Shown: positions 1 to 9,049, counted from the stretch's first letter. The stretch is DNA of 64,000 nucleotides from Polynucleobacter sp. AP-Kaivos-20-H2 (GCF_018882215.1 NZ_JACVOX010000002.1:62001-126000); one strand, 5' to 3'. Program-made: numbers and translations. Notes: a model not told the origin generated them from the letters alone.

Positions 1-129
1 TAAATCTCGGTATTGTGGTGTAAACCCGCAGCGACTGGCCACATTGACAATGAGGAGAACTTTGCCGGCATAATCCTGCAGATTTTCTTGGGCTCCATTG
101 AGTCTTTTTAGGGGGATATTCGGCAACAT
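1..129 (-). CDS. Glutathione peroxidase, N-terminal part (cut by window edge)
   Basis: Only the first 43 codons are inside the window. The reading frame starts with ATG at 129-127, with GGAG about 9 bases upstream. It contains [13 protein letters not shown], the signature of the thiol/glutathione peroxidase family, whose Cys is the peroxidatic residue. The family reduces hydroperoxides in the cytoplasm. It is divergent from bciB and probably a flanking housekeeping or stress gene rather than part of the photosynthesis cluster. The rest of the gene is outside the window. Confidence 0.85.
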   Translation of the reverse strand, partial: MLPNIPLKRLNGAQENLQDYAGKVLLIVNVASRCGFTPQYRDL

Positions 130-218
130 ATTTCATTCTCCAAGAGGATTAAAGTGGTCTGCAAATACTCTATACTCAGTTCATAATAAATGGATTATGA
201 AGCTTTAGCTATATAGCT

Positions 219-1451
219 TTGCCCCTTAAACTATCAAGATTATTAAAGGCTTGCGTGACTACAGACACAGCACCGTATCGTAGTTTGTGTACAGACTGCG
301 GCATCTCTCGCAGCAGCAATCCAAAACGCTGTGGTGATGCCTGCCAGTTCATCAAGCCCAAATACCCCGAATTAGAAACTCAGGTTCACGGCAGGCCAAG
401 AGACTTGAACCGACCGGATGAACTCCATTTTGGTCCATTCACCAAGATGCTCCGCGCAGGATTAAAAAATCCGAGCACAGGCGCACAGTGGACCGGCATT
501 ACCACCCGCATTGGTGAACGCTTATTGGAGGCTGGCGCAGTTGATGCCATTCTGACCATGACCGAAGATCCCAATGATCGCTGGAAGCCCTTACCCATCA
601 TCATCGATAAAGCAACTGATATGGCTAAATGTCGTGGCATGAGAATGGGATATGCGCCACTACTCTCTCTCTTAGAGCCAGCCATTGCCAAGGGTTATAA
701 GAAAATAGCGGTCATTGGTATCCCCTGCCAGGTATACGCCTTAAGAGCACTAGAAAAAGAGCTTGGCCTAGAAAAGTTGTATGTCATTGGTACACCCTGT
801 TCAGACAATACAACGACAGAGAACTTTCATCACTTCTTGTCGCTGATTAGCTCAGAGCCAGAAGAGATTAACTATCTTGAATTTAGGGCGGATTACCACG
901 TAGAGGTTCGCTTTAAAAATGGCAAGAAGAGAGAGATTCCATTTCTGCAATTGCCACTTTCCACCTTGCCAAATGATTTCTTTCCATTAACCTGCCGCAC
1001 CTGTGTTGACTACACCAATGTGTTGTCTGATATCACGGTGGGCTATATGGGGGGCCAGGGCGAACAATGGCTCATTGTTCGCAATCAACGCGGCGAAGAA
1101 TTGCTAGGCTTACTGGGAGATGAAGTACGCACCTCCGAACCGGGAAGCGCTGGTAAACGGCATTCAGCTGTAGTGGGGTTCATGAAAAACGTCGAGCGTG
1201 CCGCTGGTGGACTCCCTTTGCGAAAAATGCCGAATTGGTTAAGACCCATTGTGGGTTGGTTGATGCCTAAAGTCGGCCCGCGTGGCTTGGAGTTTGCTAG
1301 AACGCGCGTAGAAATGAAAGCAATTGAAACAGTGCTTCACCTCAGAAGAGAGCAGCCTGCAAAAATGGGCTCCATGATTCCAAAACATATTTGGCCATTA
1401 GTAGAGCCTTACGGCATTAAACCAAACGAACAAGAAATTCATAAACCCTAA
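219..1451 (+). CDS. bciB: BciB-type ferredoxin-dependent 8-vinyl reductase of (bacterio)chlorophyll synthesis
   Basis: A 410-residue protein of the F420-hydrogenase beta-subunit-like FeS flavoprotein family to which BciB belongs. BciB reduces the 8-vinyl group of divinyl (proto)chlorophyllide using ferredoxin. Seen: N-terminal Cys cluster CTDCG and CGDAC (residues 24-42), GITTRIGERLLEAGAVDAI (about 93-111), IGIPCQVYALRAL, IGTPCSDN and a later CRTC motif, all FeS/FAD regions of BciB. The only usable upstream start is TTG at 219, because in-frame stops lie just before it and the next Met is residue 76; no clear ribosome binding site is visible. No bchJ or bciA is present in the window. It is transcribed away from the peroxidase and towards nnrU. 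The family name F420 hydrogenase beta subunit would be misleading here. Confidence 0.85.
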   Translation: MPLKLSRLLKACVTTDTAPYRSLCTDCGISRSSNPKRCGDACQFIKPKYPELETQVHGRPRDLNRPDELHFGPFTKMLRAGLKNPSTGAQWTGITTRIGERLLEAGAVDAILTMTEDPNDRWKPLPIIIDKATDMAKCRGMRMGYAPLLSLLEPAIAKGYKKIAVIGIPCQVYALRALEKELGLEKLYVIGTPCSDNTTTENFHHFLSLISSEPEEINYLEFRADYHVEVRFKNGKKREIPFLQLPLSTLPNDFFPLTCRTCVDYTNVLSDITVGYMGGQGEQWLIVRNQRGEELLGLLGDEVRTSEPGSAGKRHSAVVGFMKNVERAAGGLPLRKMPNWLRPIVGWLMPKVGPRGLEFARTRVEMKAIETVLHLRREQPAKMGSMIPKHIWPLVEPYGIKPNEQEIHKP

Positions 1452-1477
1452 ACCCCATTTTCTTTTTGGAGCATTCC

Positions 1478-2062
1478 ATGGCTTTATTCCTCATCGGCCT
1501 TATTATTTTTCTAGCCAGCCACTCTTGCCGCATCTTTGCAGAGTCATGGCGCAATCATATGATTGATCGCATCGGCGAAGTGAAATGGAAAGGTTTGTAC
1601 ACCATCGTCTCCTTGGTTGGATTCATCATCATGGTGATTGGCTATGGTCAAGCAAGGCAAAACACACTAGTTTTGTGGCAACCGAATGCATTACTCATTT
1701 ATATCGCTCTAGCGCTTAACCTAGTCGCATTTATTTTCCTAGCAGGAAGCTCGCCTTCAAATAATGCGATTCGCCTCAAACTCAAGCACCCCATGATTTT
1801 GGGAGTTAAAGTTTGGGCACTTGCGCATTTGATATCCAATGGCACCTTAGTAGATCTCATCCTATTTGGGTCTTTTTTACTATGGGCTGTACTGGATTTT
1901 CGTTCCGCTAGAAAGCGCCCTATTCATATGCCTCAACAGGCTGAAATCAGCACAAAGGCAACGATGATTACCATTGCTTCTGGGGTAATTCTTTGGGTAG
2001 TTTTCATATTTGGGTTGCACCAATACTTAATCGGAGTCTCTCCTCTCGCCCAACTATCTTGA
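1478..2062 (+). CDS. NnrU-family integral membrane protein
   Basis: A 194-residue hydrophobic protein with five or so membrane segments (residues 2-18, 38-56, 70-90, 108-140, 160-185) and the NnrU-family pattern (LASHSCR, KWKGLYTIVSLVGF, HPMILGVKVWALAHL). NnrU relatives include proteins of nitrogen oxide metabolism and the plant and cyanobacterial zeta-carotene isomerase Z-ISO. A role in carotenoid or haem chemistry is possible here but is only inference. The start is ATG 1478 because GGAG sits 7 bases upstream; a TTG 12 bases earlier is in frame but worse. It follows bciB by 26 bases and is probably co-transcribed. Confidence 0.8.
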   Translation: MALFLIGLIIFLASHSCRIFAESWRNHMIDRIGEVKWKGLYTIVSLVGFIIMVIGYGQARQNTLVLWQPNALLIYIALALNLVAFIFLAGSSPSNNAIRLKLKHPMILGVKVWALAHLISNGTLVDLILFGSFLLWAVLDFRSARKRPIHMPQQAEISTKATMITIASGVILWVVFIFGLHQYLIGVSPLAQLS

Positions 2063-2085
2063 GCGCTATCTTTAAATCGGTCAAC

Positions 2086-2442
2086 ATGAACACTAGATCA
2101 AGATTCATCGGTCTCATGTTGACTCTGGTTTTATGGGGATGTGACTCTCAAGCTCCAAAAATAGAGGCCATAGAAAGTCAAAATAAGTCGCTATCATGCT
2201 CGCTGAATGGTAGCCCCCTTAAGATTGAAATTACTAAGGGTTCGCTCGATGCAGCAATGTACTATGAAGGTAAGGAATCCAAGATTAATCTCTTAGAGGT
2301 AAAAGATTTTTATCAAATCATCATGCGCTTTAATCCACAAATTGGGCAGCTCAAAATCAATAAAATGGGAAATGAGTTGATTCAATTTCGCAACTCTGAA
2401 GAGCGCATTACATCGTGTACAACTCAACTAAAATCTTTATAG
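2086..2442 (+). CDS. Small putative lipoprotein of unknown function
   Basis: 118 residues starting at ATG 2086. The N-terminus is a lipoprotein signal: MNTRSRF, a hydrophobic stretch, then LVLWGC with the lipid-accepting Cys at about residue 18. The mature part is about 100 residues, polar, with two further Cys that could form a disulphide. The open frame extends back to 1993, overlapping nnrU, but that extension would bury the signal peptide, so the later start is preferred. No family recognised. It lies between nnrU and a lipocalin, suggesting a small envelope-protein group. Confidence 0.65.
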   Translation: MNTRSRFIGLMLTLVLWGCDSQAPKIEAIESQNKSLSCSLNGSPLKIEITKGSLDAAMYYEGKESKINLLEVKDFYQIIMRFNPQIGQLKINKMGNELIQFRNSEERITSCTTQLKSL

Positions 2443-2470
2443 CCGAAACATTCTCTCCTTTGGAGGCATC

Positions 2471-3034
2471 ATGAAAATCACTTATTCCATTATTGGCCTG
2501 CTGGCTTTTAGCTTAATTCACACTACAGCGATTGCGCAAGGCAGCCAAAAGCCAGTTGAGCCCATCAAAACCATTGCATCACTCGATGTGCCACGCTATC
2601 AGGGTACTTGGTATGAGATTGCCAAATTTCCAAATTGGTTTCAAAGAAAATGTATAGCCGATACCAATGCCACCTATAAGATCAAGGAAGATGGCAATGT
2701 GAGTGTTACTAATCGCTGCACATTTGAGAATGGTGAAAAAGGTGAGGCACTTGGAACCGCAAGACAGATTGGTGACTCCACCTCCCCCACTCTAGAGGTT
2801 CGCTTTGCACCTGCATGGCTTGGGTTTCTGCCCATGGTCTGGGGAGATTATTGGGTAATCGATATCGATCCCGAATACCAATTGGCCGCTGTGAGCGACC
2901 CCGGAAGAAAATATCTCTGGATTCTCTCCCGCACCAAGACGGTAGAGGCCAAAAAATATCAGGCGCTTCTGAATCGCCTAGTGAATGACAACGGCTTCAG
3001 TCTTGAGCAGCTGAGCCTGACACCCCAAAATTAA
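2471..3034 (+). CDS. Secreted lipocalin (Blc-like)
   Basis: A 187-residue protein with a Sec signal peptide (residues 1-22, ending near AIAQG). The first lipocalin motif YQGTWYEIAKFPN (about 44-56, the G-x-W signature), the FQRKC stretch and the WVIDIDPEY/YLWILSR strands are typical of bacterial Blc lipocalins, which bind hydrophobic ligands in the periplasm or at the outer membrane. It lacks a clear lipobox, so it is likely soluble. A good ribosome binding site (TTTGGAGG) precedes the ATG. Its stop overlaps, on the opposite strand, the end of the 40-residue ORF after bchP. A pigment or lipid ligand would be speculation. Confidence 0.85.
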   Translation: MKITYSIIGLLAFSLIHTTAIAQGSQKPVEPIKTIASLDVPRYQGTWYEIAKFPNWFQRKCIADTNATYKIKEDGNVSVTNRCTFENGEKGEALGTARQIGDSTSPTLEVRFAPAWLGFLPMVWGDYWVIDIDPEYQLAAVSDPGRKYLWILSRTKTVEAKKYQALLNRLVNDNGFSLEQLSLTPQN

Positions 3035-3153
3035 ACGGAAAATAGGAATTTGATAAAGGTAATTCCGATAATCAAGCCTGAAAATGCAACGATGCCAAGC
3101 AGATATAATTTTCCAGTTTTATTTCTTAAAGTTGTTGCGCTGTTATCTTTCAT
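3031..3153 (-). CDS. Small single-span membrane protein ORF downstream of bchP
   Basis: A 40-codon ORF read directly from the sequence: ATG at 3153-3151, TAA at 3033-3031, preceded by AGGGAAG about 5 bases upstream of the start. The product has a polar, basic N-terminus (MKDNSATTLRNKTGK) and one hydrophobic segment at about residues 16-38 (LYLLGIVAFSGLIIGITF). It is the last gene of the long bchF-to-bchP operon, 46 bases after the bchP stop. It has no recognised family and no His inside the span, so it is not an LH apoprotein. Size, topology and position suggest a small accessory subunit or assembly peptide; that is inference. Confidence 0.55.
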   Translation of the reverse strand: MKDNSATTLRNKTGKLYLLGIVAFSGLIIGITFIKFLFSV

Positions 3154-3199
3154 TTTTACTTCCCTTCAGTAGTTAAGACTAATTAATGGGTACTGCAGC

Positions 3200-4402
3200 T
3201 TAGACTTTTGCAAAACCCAATAAATGGGCGGTATCTTTGAAGAAAATCTTTATGTGTGCCATAGGGTCACGGCGTACAAGCTTCTTATTCATATAGGATT
3301 CAAAGGTTAAGCGCTGCACATCTTTATCTTCACACATTTTGACAAAGCGCTCGCGACGTTTATCGTTGTTGTACCAAAAACGCTGCATGATTCCGAGAAC
3401 TAAGAATACGGTACCGTGCTCTTTCATGAACTTTTTACGGGCTTTTGCCAAAACCTTGCCATTACCAGTAACGAGCAGCTCTTCAACAGCCTCAGCAGCG
3501 ACTCTGCCGCCATACATGCCGTAATAAATACCCTCGCCTGAAGCAGGAGCAACAACTCCAGCGGCATCGCCTGCCAACACTACGTCTCTACCGTTATCCC
3601 ATTTCTTTAATGGCTTCATTGGTAAGGGCGCGCCTTCATGTCGCAGCATTTCAGCATTCTCAAGACCAGTCTGCTTTTTAAGAGCGGTGACTGCACTACG
3701 CAAGGAAAAGCCTTTATCAGCAGTTCCAGTACCAATGCTCATGGTATTACCATGCGGGAATATCCAGCCATAAAAGTCGGGGGATAAAGCGCCCTGATAA
3801 AACACATCGCAGCGGGTACCGTCAAAACCTGCTGGCGGGTTTTCAGGAACCTTAACGATCTCGTGATAGGCGAAGACGTATTCCACATCCTTTGCACCTG
3901 GAATGGCCTGGCGTCCGACTCCTGATTTAGCGCCATCGGCACCAATCACTGCCCTAGCACGTACCGATACGGTTGTGTCAGGTGAGCCATGCTTACCACG
4001 CACAGCATAGTGAATGACTGAGACTCCATCTTGATCTCTAGTGATTTTCTCAAATATGCCCGTTCTTCTCTCAGCTCCATCATCGGCAGCACGGACACGC
4101 AAAAACTCATCAAACTTATCGCGATCGACCATCCCTACAAAGCCACCCTCAATATGCATATCTACGGCCTTATCTGATGGCGCAATCATTCTGGCGCAAT
4201 TGGCCTTGGCGACCAAAAGCTCATCAGGGATTTCAAAATCCTTAATTAAGCGTGGAGGGATAGCACCTCCGCAAGGTTTAATTCGGCCCATCCGATCCAA
4301 TAAGAGTACTTTTCGACCTTTCTTAGCAAGGTCACTTGCAGCAGTAGCTCCAGTAGGGCCACCGCCAACAACTACGACATCAAAAGTTTCTAAAGTACTC
4401 AT
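3200..4402 (-). CDS. bchP: Geranylgeranyl bacteriochlorophyll reductase BchP
   Basis: A 400-residue flavoprotein that reduces the geranylgeranyl tail of bacteriochlorophyll a to phytyl. Seen: the FAD-binding VVVGGGPTGATAASDLAKK near the N-terminus, PCGGAIPPRLI (about residue 45), and VVLAGDAAGVVAPASGEGI (about 280), the second FAD motif of the geranylgeranyl reductase family. The start is set at ATG 4402 because GGAGATCAGA lies just upstream; an ATG 12 bases earlier would place the Shine-Dalgarno inside the gene. It follows the pucC-like bch2 by 43 bases on the same strand, as the distal gene of the bchG-bch2-bchP group common in purple bacteria. Confidence 0.95.
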   Translation of the reverse strand: MSTLETFDVVVVGGGPTGATAASDLAKKGRKVLLLDRMGRIKPCGGAIPPRLIKDFEIPDELLVAKANCARMIAPSDKAVDMHIEGGFVGMVDRDKFDEFLRVRAADDGAERRTGIFEKITRDQDGVSVIHYAVRGKHGSPDTTVSVRARAVIGADGAKSGVGRQAIPGAKDVEYVFAYHEIVKVPENPPAGFDGTRCDVFYQGALSPDFYGWIFPHGNTMSIGTGTADKGFSLRSAVTALKKQTGLENAEMLRHEGAPLPMKPLKKWDNGRDVVLAGDAAGVVAPASGEGIYYGMYGGRVAAEAVEELLVTGNGKVLAKARKKFMKEHGTVFLVLGIMQRFWYNNDKRRERFVKMCEDKDVQRLTFESYMNKKLVRRDPMAHIKIFFKDTAHLLGFAKV

Positions 4403-4445
4403 TCTGATCTCCATATATTGAGTGCATTACTTCATCATTGATAAA

Positions 4446-5801
4446 TTACACGCCAACCAATTGTTTTGATAGTTCGTTTGTTTGTTTTTGCGCACGTGTC
4501 TGAAATGACAGGTAGGCAGCAACAACAAATAAAACACCTTCCAAGAAAAACACAAAAGCATACGCAGAAGCAGGATCACCTAAAACAATCCTAGCGATAT
4601 CGCTTAAGCCAGTTCCAATAATTCCACCTAAACCAAAAGCCATCGCTTGCGATGCCCCCCAAATACCCATACGAACACCTTCACGCTGTGCGCTACCAAT
4701 GCTGGCAAATTGCATCATCGATCCAATAGCGGCAATAGAAAAGGCGCCATTAAAAATGCCCAACAAGAAAACAGCCGCCTTAAAGAAAGTCACGCTTTCA
4801 ATAGGGCCCGATAAAACAAGTCCCAACATTGCCAAGGCTGAAGCTAAACAACCGCCAATAGTCCAATTACTTAATGAAGTTAAAGTCTGAGATTTAGCCT
4901 TGCTTGTAATAAAGGCTAAGGTAAGCATTCCCAGAAGTACGCCGCCATTTTGTATGCCAGACAAGGAGGTTGTTTCTGCAGGAGTAAAACCAAATGCGAC
5001 CGCAGCAAAAGGCTCCAAGATCAAGTCCTGTGAGCTATAAGCCAACATAGATACAAAGACAAACCAGGTAAAAGAACGTACCCTGCCTTCTTTCCAAACC
5101 TCAGCAAAGGCTTCACGAAAGTTTGCTTTGGTAGGCGTCACTTCTGACTGCGCTTCAACTACATTAGCGATTGACTGTTTGGCCTTCAACACTGGAGACT
5201 CCATTCCCCAAATTGCCAAGAATGTAACTGCCACAGCAATCACAGAGACAGTTGATGACACTATTAATAGACGCTCAAATGAAAATGGCGTCAGAAACTT
5301 TCCACTGACACTGGCCGTAAATGCAAAACCAAAAATCATCATCAACCAAACGCAAGTAGCAGCTGCAGCCTTCTTTTTAGGCTCCACGCGTTTCGCCAAA
5401 AGAACTAATAACGCAGTGCCGCTAGAGCTAACGCCAATACCAATCATTAAAAAGGCAACTGTAGCCAGCGCAATACCCAGTACAACTGAGCTACTCAATA
5501 AGATTGTTGAAGCCGCAGCCAAAACTCCACCGCAAGCCAGCACCAATATCCCACCCCGAATCCATGGAGTGGCTCTGCGAGTTTGGTCAGAGCCAAAACC
5601 CATGCGTGGGCGTATTAACTGAATAAAATAATGAATCGCCACCAATGCACCCGGCAGGATTGCTGGTAGAGCTAGCTCAACTACCATCACGCGATTTAAC
5701 AGTGAAGTAGTTAGCACCACAATCGATCCCAAAGACGCTTGGACTAAACCAAGCCGTGCAATTTGAGGCCAAGTGAGATAGGTGGATTCGGAAGTGTTCA
5801 T
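4446..5801 (-). CDS. PucC-like (BCD family) major facilitator, bacteriochlorophyll delivery
   Basis: A 451-residue membrane protein with about 12 spans, of the bacteriochlorophyll delivery branch of the major facilitator family (PucC/LhaA/Bch2). Seen: LLNRVMVVELALPAILPGALVAIHYF near the N-terminus, the RPRMGFGSDQTRRATPWIRGG loop, and DLILEPFAAVAFGFTPAETT in the middle, all typical of this family. It sits between bchG and bchP, the position called bch2 or ORF428 in other purple bacteria. The start MNTSEST at 5801 is 10 bases after the bchG stop; a longer frame to 5849 would overlap bchG. It is the second BCD protein in the window, after lhaA. Confidence 0.9.
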   Translation of the reverse strand: MNTSESTYLTWPQIARLGLVQASLGSIVVLTTSLLNRVMVVELALPAILPGALVAIHYFIQLIRPRMGFGSDQTRRATPWIRGGILVLACGGVLAAASTILLSSSVVLGIALATVAFLMIGIGVSSSGTALLVLLAKRVEPKKKAAAATCVWLMMIFGFAFTASVSGKFLTPFSFERLLIVSSTVSVIAVAVTFLAIWGMESPVLKAKQSIANVVEAQSEVTPTKANFREAFAEVWKEGRVRSFTWFVFVSMLAYSSQDLILEPFAAVAFGFTPAETTSLSGIQNGGVLLGMLTLAFITSKAKSQTLTSLSNWTIGGCLASALAMLGLVLSGPIESVTFFKAAVFLLGIFNGAFSIAAIGSMMQFASIGSAQREGVRMGIWGASQAMAFGLGGIIGTGLSDIARIVLGDPASAYAFVFFLEGVLFVVAAYLSFQTRAQKQTNELSKQLVGV

Positions 5802-5811
5802 GGTTGCCTGA

Positions 5812-6735
5812 TTAATTGACCGAGAAACGTCCTGCCACTGCAAATGCACTCACCATCATTCCTGCAACAAACAATGGCACCCCAAAACCACTCAGAAATA
5901 ATGCACGTTTGACTGGATCCAGTAAGAAATTGCGCATCATCACCATCTGCCCGGCTATCAACAACACAATAACGCCAGCCTGCCAGTAGGCGCCCCAAAT
6001 CAGTAAGAGGCCAAAGACACCAAACTGTGGCGCCAGCATCATCAAACAAGCATTCTCAGCGGCTCCTGCAACACCGAGTTGGACAGGCAAAGAAAGTACC
6101 CCCATTTGACGATCACCTTCAATTGCCTTGAAATCATTCAAGGTCATAATGCCGTGCGCACCAATGCTATACAAAATCGCCAACAGAATGGATGGGGTGG
6201 ATGGGATCAAGTCTCCCATCATCACTGCTGAGCCTGTAAACCAAGCTATGCCTTCATAAGAGATGCCACAAGCAGCATTGCCTAACCAGCCGTTTTGCTT
6301 AAAGCGTAATGGTGGCATGCTGTAGAACCAGGCTAACAATAGACCAAGTAATGTCGCAGCAAATGCCCAGGGACTAATGAACCAACCTAATAAGAGTGAG
6401 AGGCCAGTCCAAATAATGGCAACATATAAACCCCAAGCCCCCGGCATCCGACCAGAAGGAATCGGACGCTGTGGTTCATTAATAGCATCTACCTCACGAT
6501 CGAACCAATCATTCACCGCCTGACTAGCGGCACAGACCATCGGGCCAGCAAGAATGACACCAGCGATCAATAAGTGCCAACGCCCCTCAAAGGAAACGCC
6601 AGTTGCAATTACTCCACAAGCAAAGGCCCACATTGGAGGAAACCAAGTAATGGGTTTTAGTAACTCTAAAATTGCGGATGGCGCAGGAAAGCGGCGCATG
6701 GTGAGCGTATTTATGATCGCATCCCCCATTTCCAC
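5812..6735 (-). CDS. bchG: Bacteriochlorophyll synthase BchG
   Basis: Membrane prenyltransferase of the UbiA family that attaches geranylgeranyl or phytyl to bacteriochlorophyllide a. Up to 307 residues with about nine spans. Seen: the first prenyl-diphosphate Asp motif NDWFDREVDAINEPQRPIPSG (residues about 75-95, NDxxDRxxD) and the second Asp region MTLNDFKAIEGDRQMGV (about 198-214). The frame opens at ATG 6735 inside the end of puhE (25-base overlap); ATG 6699 (MRRFPAP) is a plausible later start. Adjacent puhE and bch2 fit the standard purple bacterial arrangement. Confidence 0.95.
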   Translation of the reverse strand: MEMGDAIINTLTMRRFPAPSAILELLKPITWFPPMWAFACGVIATGVSFEGRWHLLIAGVILAGPMVCAASQAVNDWFDREVDAINEPQRPIPSGRMPGAWGLYVAIIWTGLSLLLGWFISPWAFAATLLGLLLAWFYSMPPLRFKQNGWLGNAACGISYEGIAWFTGSAVMMGDLIPSTPSILLAILYSIGAHGIMTLNDFKAIEGDRQMGVLSLPVQLGVAGAAENACLMMLAPQFGVFGLLLIWGAYWQAGVIVLLIAGQMVMMRNFLLDPVKRALFLSGFGVPLFVAGMMVSAFAVAGRFSVN

Positions 6736-7463
6736 AAGCCTTCACTAGAAAATGGGATCACCATCAAAATATGCTCCAAGACTGCCAAAGACAAAATAGC
6801 ACCAGTCAATGACATCGAGGCAACCATAAAATCACTTGCATTCGGGTCGAACGCAGCTTGCCATAATGGAATTGCGCAGAGAGCGCCGCCAATGACTGAT
6901 ATTGGTAGCAATGGATTCATTGGCTTGCAGGTGAAATAAGTAAATATGTACTTCAGATGATTTGGCAGGAAGCGCTCATTAAGATTTAAAACACCCAAGA
7001 AGATATTTAACTTCGCACTCTGTCTCATGAGCCAGAGAATCATAAAAGTCCAAAACCCGGTCTGGTTTGAACCGCCCCAAGTCATTACAGTCACGGCCAG
7101 CGCCAAAATAATCAACGCAATCTCATGATGTTGAATAGTCTGGAATGCAAAGTACATCTTCTGCCATCCCCGACAATTCTCAGGACAAGGCTCTCGACGG
7201 GGACCAGTGACATAGCCAAATAAGAAACCAATTTCTTGCCAACCCCAAACCAAAATGGCGCAGGTAAAGCCGCAATAAGCACCAGCTACTGTACTTAAAT
7301 TGGCGCTGGTTTTTAGTCCGACCAAAGCTAAAGCCAAAACCATCCCACTTACCCAAAATGTATTTTTATAGGTCGAAGGATTCCGCTGGTTTAGCAAGAG
7401 AATAATTCCCGTGCTAAACCACCATATAAATATGGAATAGAGGATGGGCCAAACAATGCTCAT
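6711..7463 (-). CDS. puhE: Photosynthetic complex assembly protein PuhE
   Basis: A 250-residue integral membrane protein with about seven spans, matching PuhE, which modulates bacteriochlorophyll supply and RC-LH1 assembly. Seen: GWQEIGFLFGYVTGPRREPCP (about residues 95-115), HEIALI, and the LNLNERFLPNHLKYIFTYF stretch (about 163-181), all characteristic. It lies 4 bases after acsF and overlaps the start of bchG, so the three are probably translationally linked. Confidence 0.9.
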   Translation of the reverse strand: MSIVWPILYSIFIWWFSTGIILLLNQRNPSTYKNTFWVSGMVLALALVGLKTSANLSTVAGAYCGFTCAILVWGWQEIGFLFGYVTGPRREPCPENCRGWQKMYFAFQTIQHHEIALIILALAVTVMTWGGSNQTGFWTFMILWLMRQSAKLNIFLGVLNLNERFLPNHLKYIFTYFTCKPMNPLLPISVIGGALCAIPLWQAAFDPNASDFMVASMSLTGAILSLAVLEHILMVIPFSSEGLWKWGMRS

Positions 7464-7467
7464 AAAA

Positions 7468-8562
7468 TTACCAAGAAGGAATCATGCGAACATCAGCGGG
7501 CAAGGTGTTATCTTGAACTGGCATGAAATACAATTTCAAAAATACAATTCCAGCACGAGCACCTAAAACAGCAGTCTTCAACTTGTTGATCAGGCCACCC
7601 TCTTTTTTATAAACATCCATCTTTTCGAACAGTGCCCTCATCTCTTCAAGGTACTGATAGAAACGGGGGTCATCTAAATTCACAGAAATTGGAAAAACTT
7701 GCTTAATAATTTCGTTGGTAATAAAAAGTACCTTCTTGTCATAATCCGTTGGCGAGATCTTCATGGCCTTATAAAGCTCAATCCGGGTATGGTCACGAAC
7801 ATACATCGTGGCATATACCGCGAGAATGAAGAAACGAATCCATAACTTATTAACACCTTGAAGTAATTTAGGATTGGCGCGCATGATGAGCGCAAAGGAT
7901 TCGCCATGACGGAACTCGTCATTACACCAGCGCTCAAACCATAAAAAGATCGGATGGAAGCGAACTTCGGGGCGACTTTCCATCTCCCGGAAAATGGTGA
8001 TGTAACGGGCGTAACCAATCTTCTCGGAGAGATACGTGGCGTAAAAAATAAACTTAGGCCTAAAGTAAGTATATTTCTTGGATTTCGCCAAAAAACCTAG
8101 ATCAATACCGATATTAAAGTCTTTGAGCCACTGATTAATGAAGCCCGCATGACGACTTTCATCTCTAGCCATGTAACCGAACAACATGCGCATATCTGGA
8201 TTAGTGACTTTACGCTTGATCTCTGCATACAAAATGCAACCAGAGAACTCGGAAGTAATGGAGCTGATCAAGAAATCAACAAACTCGTCATATAAAGCTG
8301 GGTGTAGATTGGAATAATCTTTTTCCATATCTGCAGGACGTTGAAAATGATCATGATTATTGTCACCTTCATACTCCGCCATCAATGCATCCCACTCCGG
8401 GCGCAAGGAATCAATGCTGATACGATCCATCTCTTTAAAATTGGTTGTATAAAAGCGCGGGCTCAATACAGCATCTTCCAATGCCATCTTGGTAGATTCA
8501 TTAATTTCACCCTTTGCAGGGATTTGACTTTGCAACATACTTTCTGCGCTATCTAAATTCAT
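7468..8562 (-). CDS. acsF: Oxygen-dependent Mg-protoporphyrin monomethyl ester cyclase AcsF
   Basis: A 364-residue di-iron enzyme that forms ring E using O2. Seen: the carboxylate/His iron ligands in AEIKRK (about 108), DESRHAGF (about 134) and [10 protein letters not shown] (about 213), giving the two ExxH-type motifs of the ferritin-like fold. The gene sits between puhC and puhE, its usual place in betaproteobacteria. No bchE (oxygen-independent cyclase), Ycf54 or BciE gene was seen, so pigment synthesis here appears to need oxygen. Known work with Rubrivivax shows betaproteobacterial AcsF can act without Ycf54. Confidence 0.95.
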   Translation of the reverse strand: MNLDSAESMLQSQIPAKGEINESTKMALEDAVLSPRFYTTNFKEMDRISIDSLRPEWDALMAEYEGDNNHDHFQRPADMEKDYSNLHPALYDEFVDFLISSITSEFSGCILYAEIKRKVTNPDMRMLFGYMARDESRHAGFINQWLKDFNIGIDLGFLAKSKKYTYFRPKFIFYATYLSEKIGYARYITIFREMESRPEVRFHPIFLWFERWCNDEFRHGESFALIMRANPKLLQGVNKLWIRFFILAVYATMYVRDHTRIELYKAMKISPTDYDKKVLFITNEIIKQVFPISVNLDDPRFYQYLEEMRALFEKMDVYKKEGGLINKLKTAVLGARAGIVFLKLYFMPVQDNTLPADVRMIPSW

Positions 8563-8587
8563 TTCCTACTCCAAATAAAAAGAAAAA

Positions 8588-9049
8588 TTATTTAACTGTT
8601 GCTGCTAAATGCACTGGGTCAAGCAATTTATAAAATGTTCCCGCATTCGTAGGCCCAAAAGACTCCAGATCGACCATGCGACCCGTTGCTGTATCCGATA
8701 AAGTCAAGCGACCATCCGCTCTGTAAATGAGCTCAAAGGGTGGCCCACTGTCCAAGCCCCTACGCTTTCTTTCTTGGGCAAGCCCGCGCAAAGTACCCCT
8801 AATAAATCCTGCCTCACCCTGAACAGACTCAATCTGCTGTCCAGTTTTGTAATTAATTACGGCAATCGAGCCATCTGGCCGATCTTCAAAGCGCAATTGC
8901 AAGACTTTAACTGGCGCTGCATCCGGCTCTCTCACCTGACTTAAATCGCGGCTATTAATAAATACCAATAAGAGCACGATGACGATGACGTCGACAACCA
9001 GTATTTTTGCTACTGGCGATAGAAAATCTTTTCTTTCTGGAGCGCTCAT
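8588..9049 (-). CDS. puhC: Photosynthetic complex assembly protein PuhC
   Basis: A 153-residue protein with a cytoplasmic N-terminus, one membrane span (about residues 14-32, ILVVDVIVIVLLLVFINSR) and a periplasmic domain (LRFEDRPDGSIAVINYKTG..., GFIRGTLRGLAQERKRRG) typical of PuhC. PuhC is needed for efficient reorganisation of the RC-LH1 complex. Its ATG overlaps the puhB stop by four bases (ATGA), indicating translational coupling. Confidence 0.92.
   Translation of the reverse strand: MSAPERKDFLSPVAKILVVDVIVIVLLLVFINSRDLSQVREPDAAPVKVLQLRFEDRPDGSIAVINYKTGQQIESVQGEAGFIRGTLRGLAQERKRRGLDSGPPFELIYRADGRLTLSDTATGRMVDLESFGPTNAGTFYKLLDPVHLAATVK

Noticed and set aside
219..1451. Coenzyme F420 hydrogenase subunit as the product name
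   Set aside because: Family-level name only; the motifs and the photosynthetic context fit BciB.
1993..2085. Longer N-terminus for the small lipoprotein gene
   Set aside because: Would overlap nnrU by 70 bases and bury the lipoprotein signal sequence.
5128..5622. 164-codon open frame on the plus strand, opposite the pucC-like gene
   Set aside because: Antisense of a well supported 12-span membrane protein; composition follows from the codon use of the gene on the other strand and no family features are visible.
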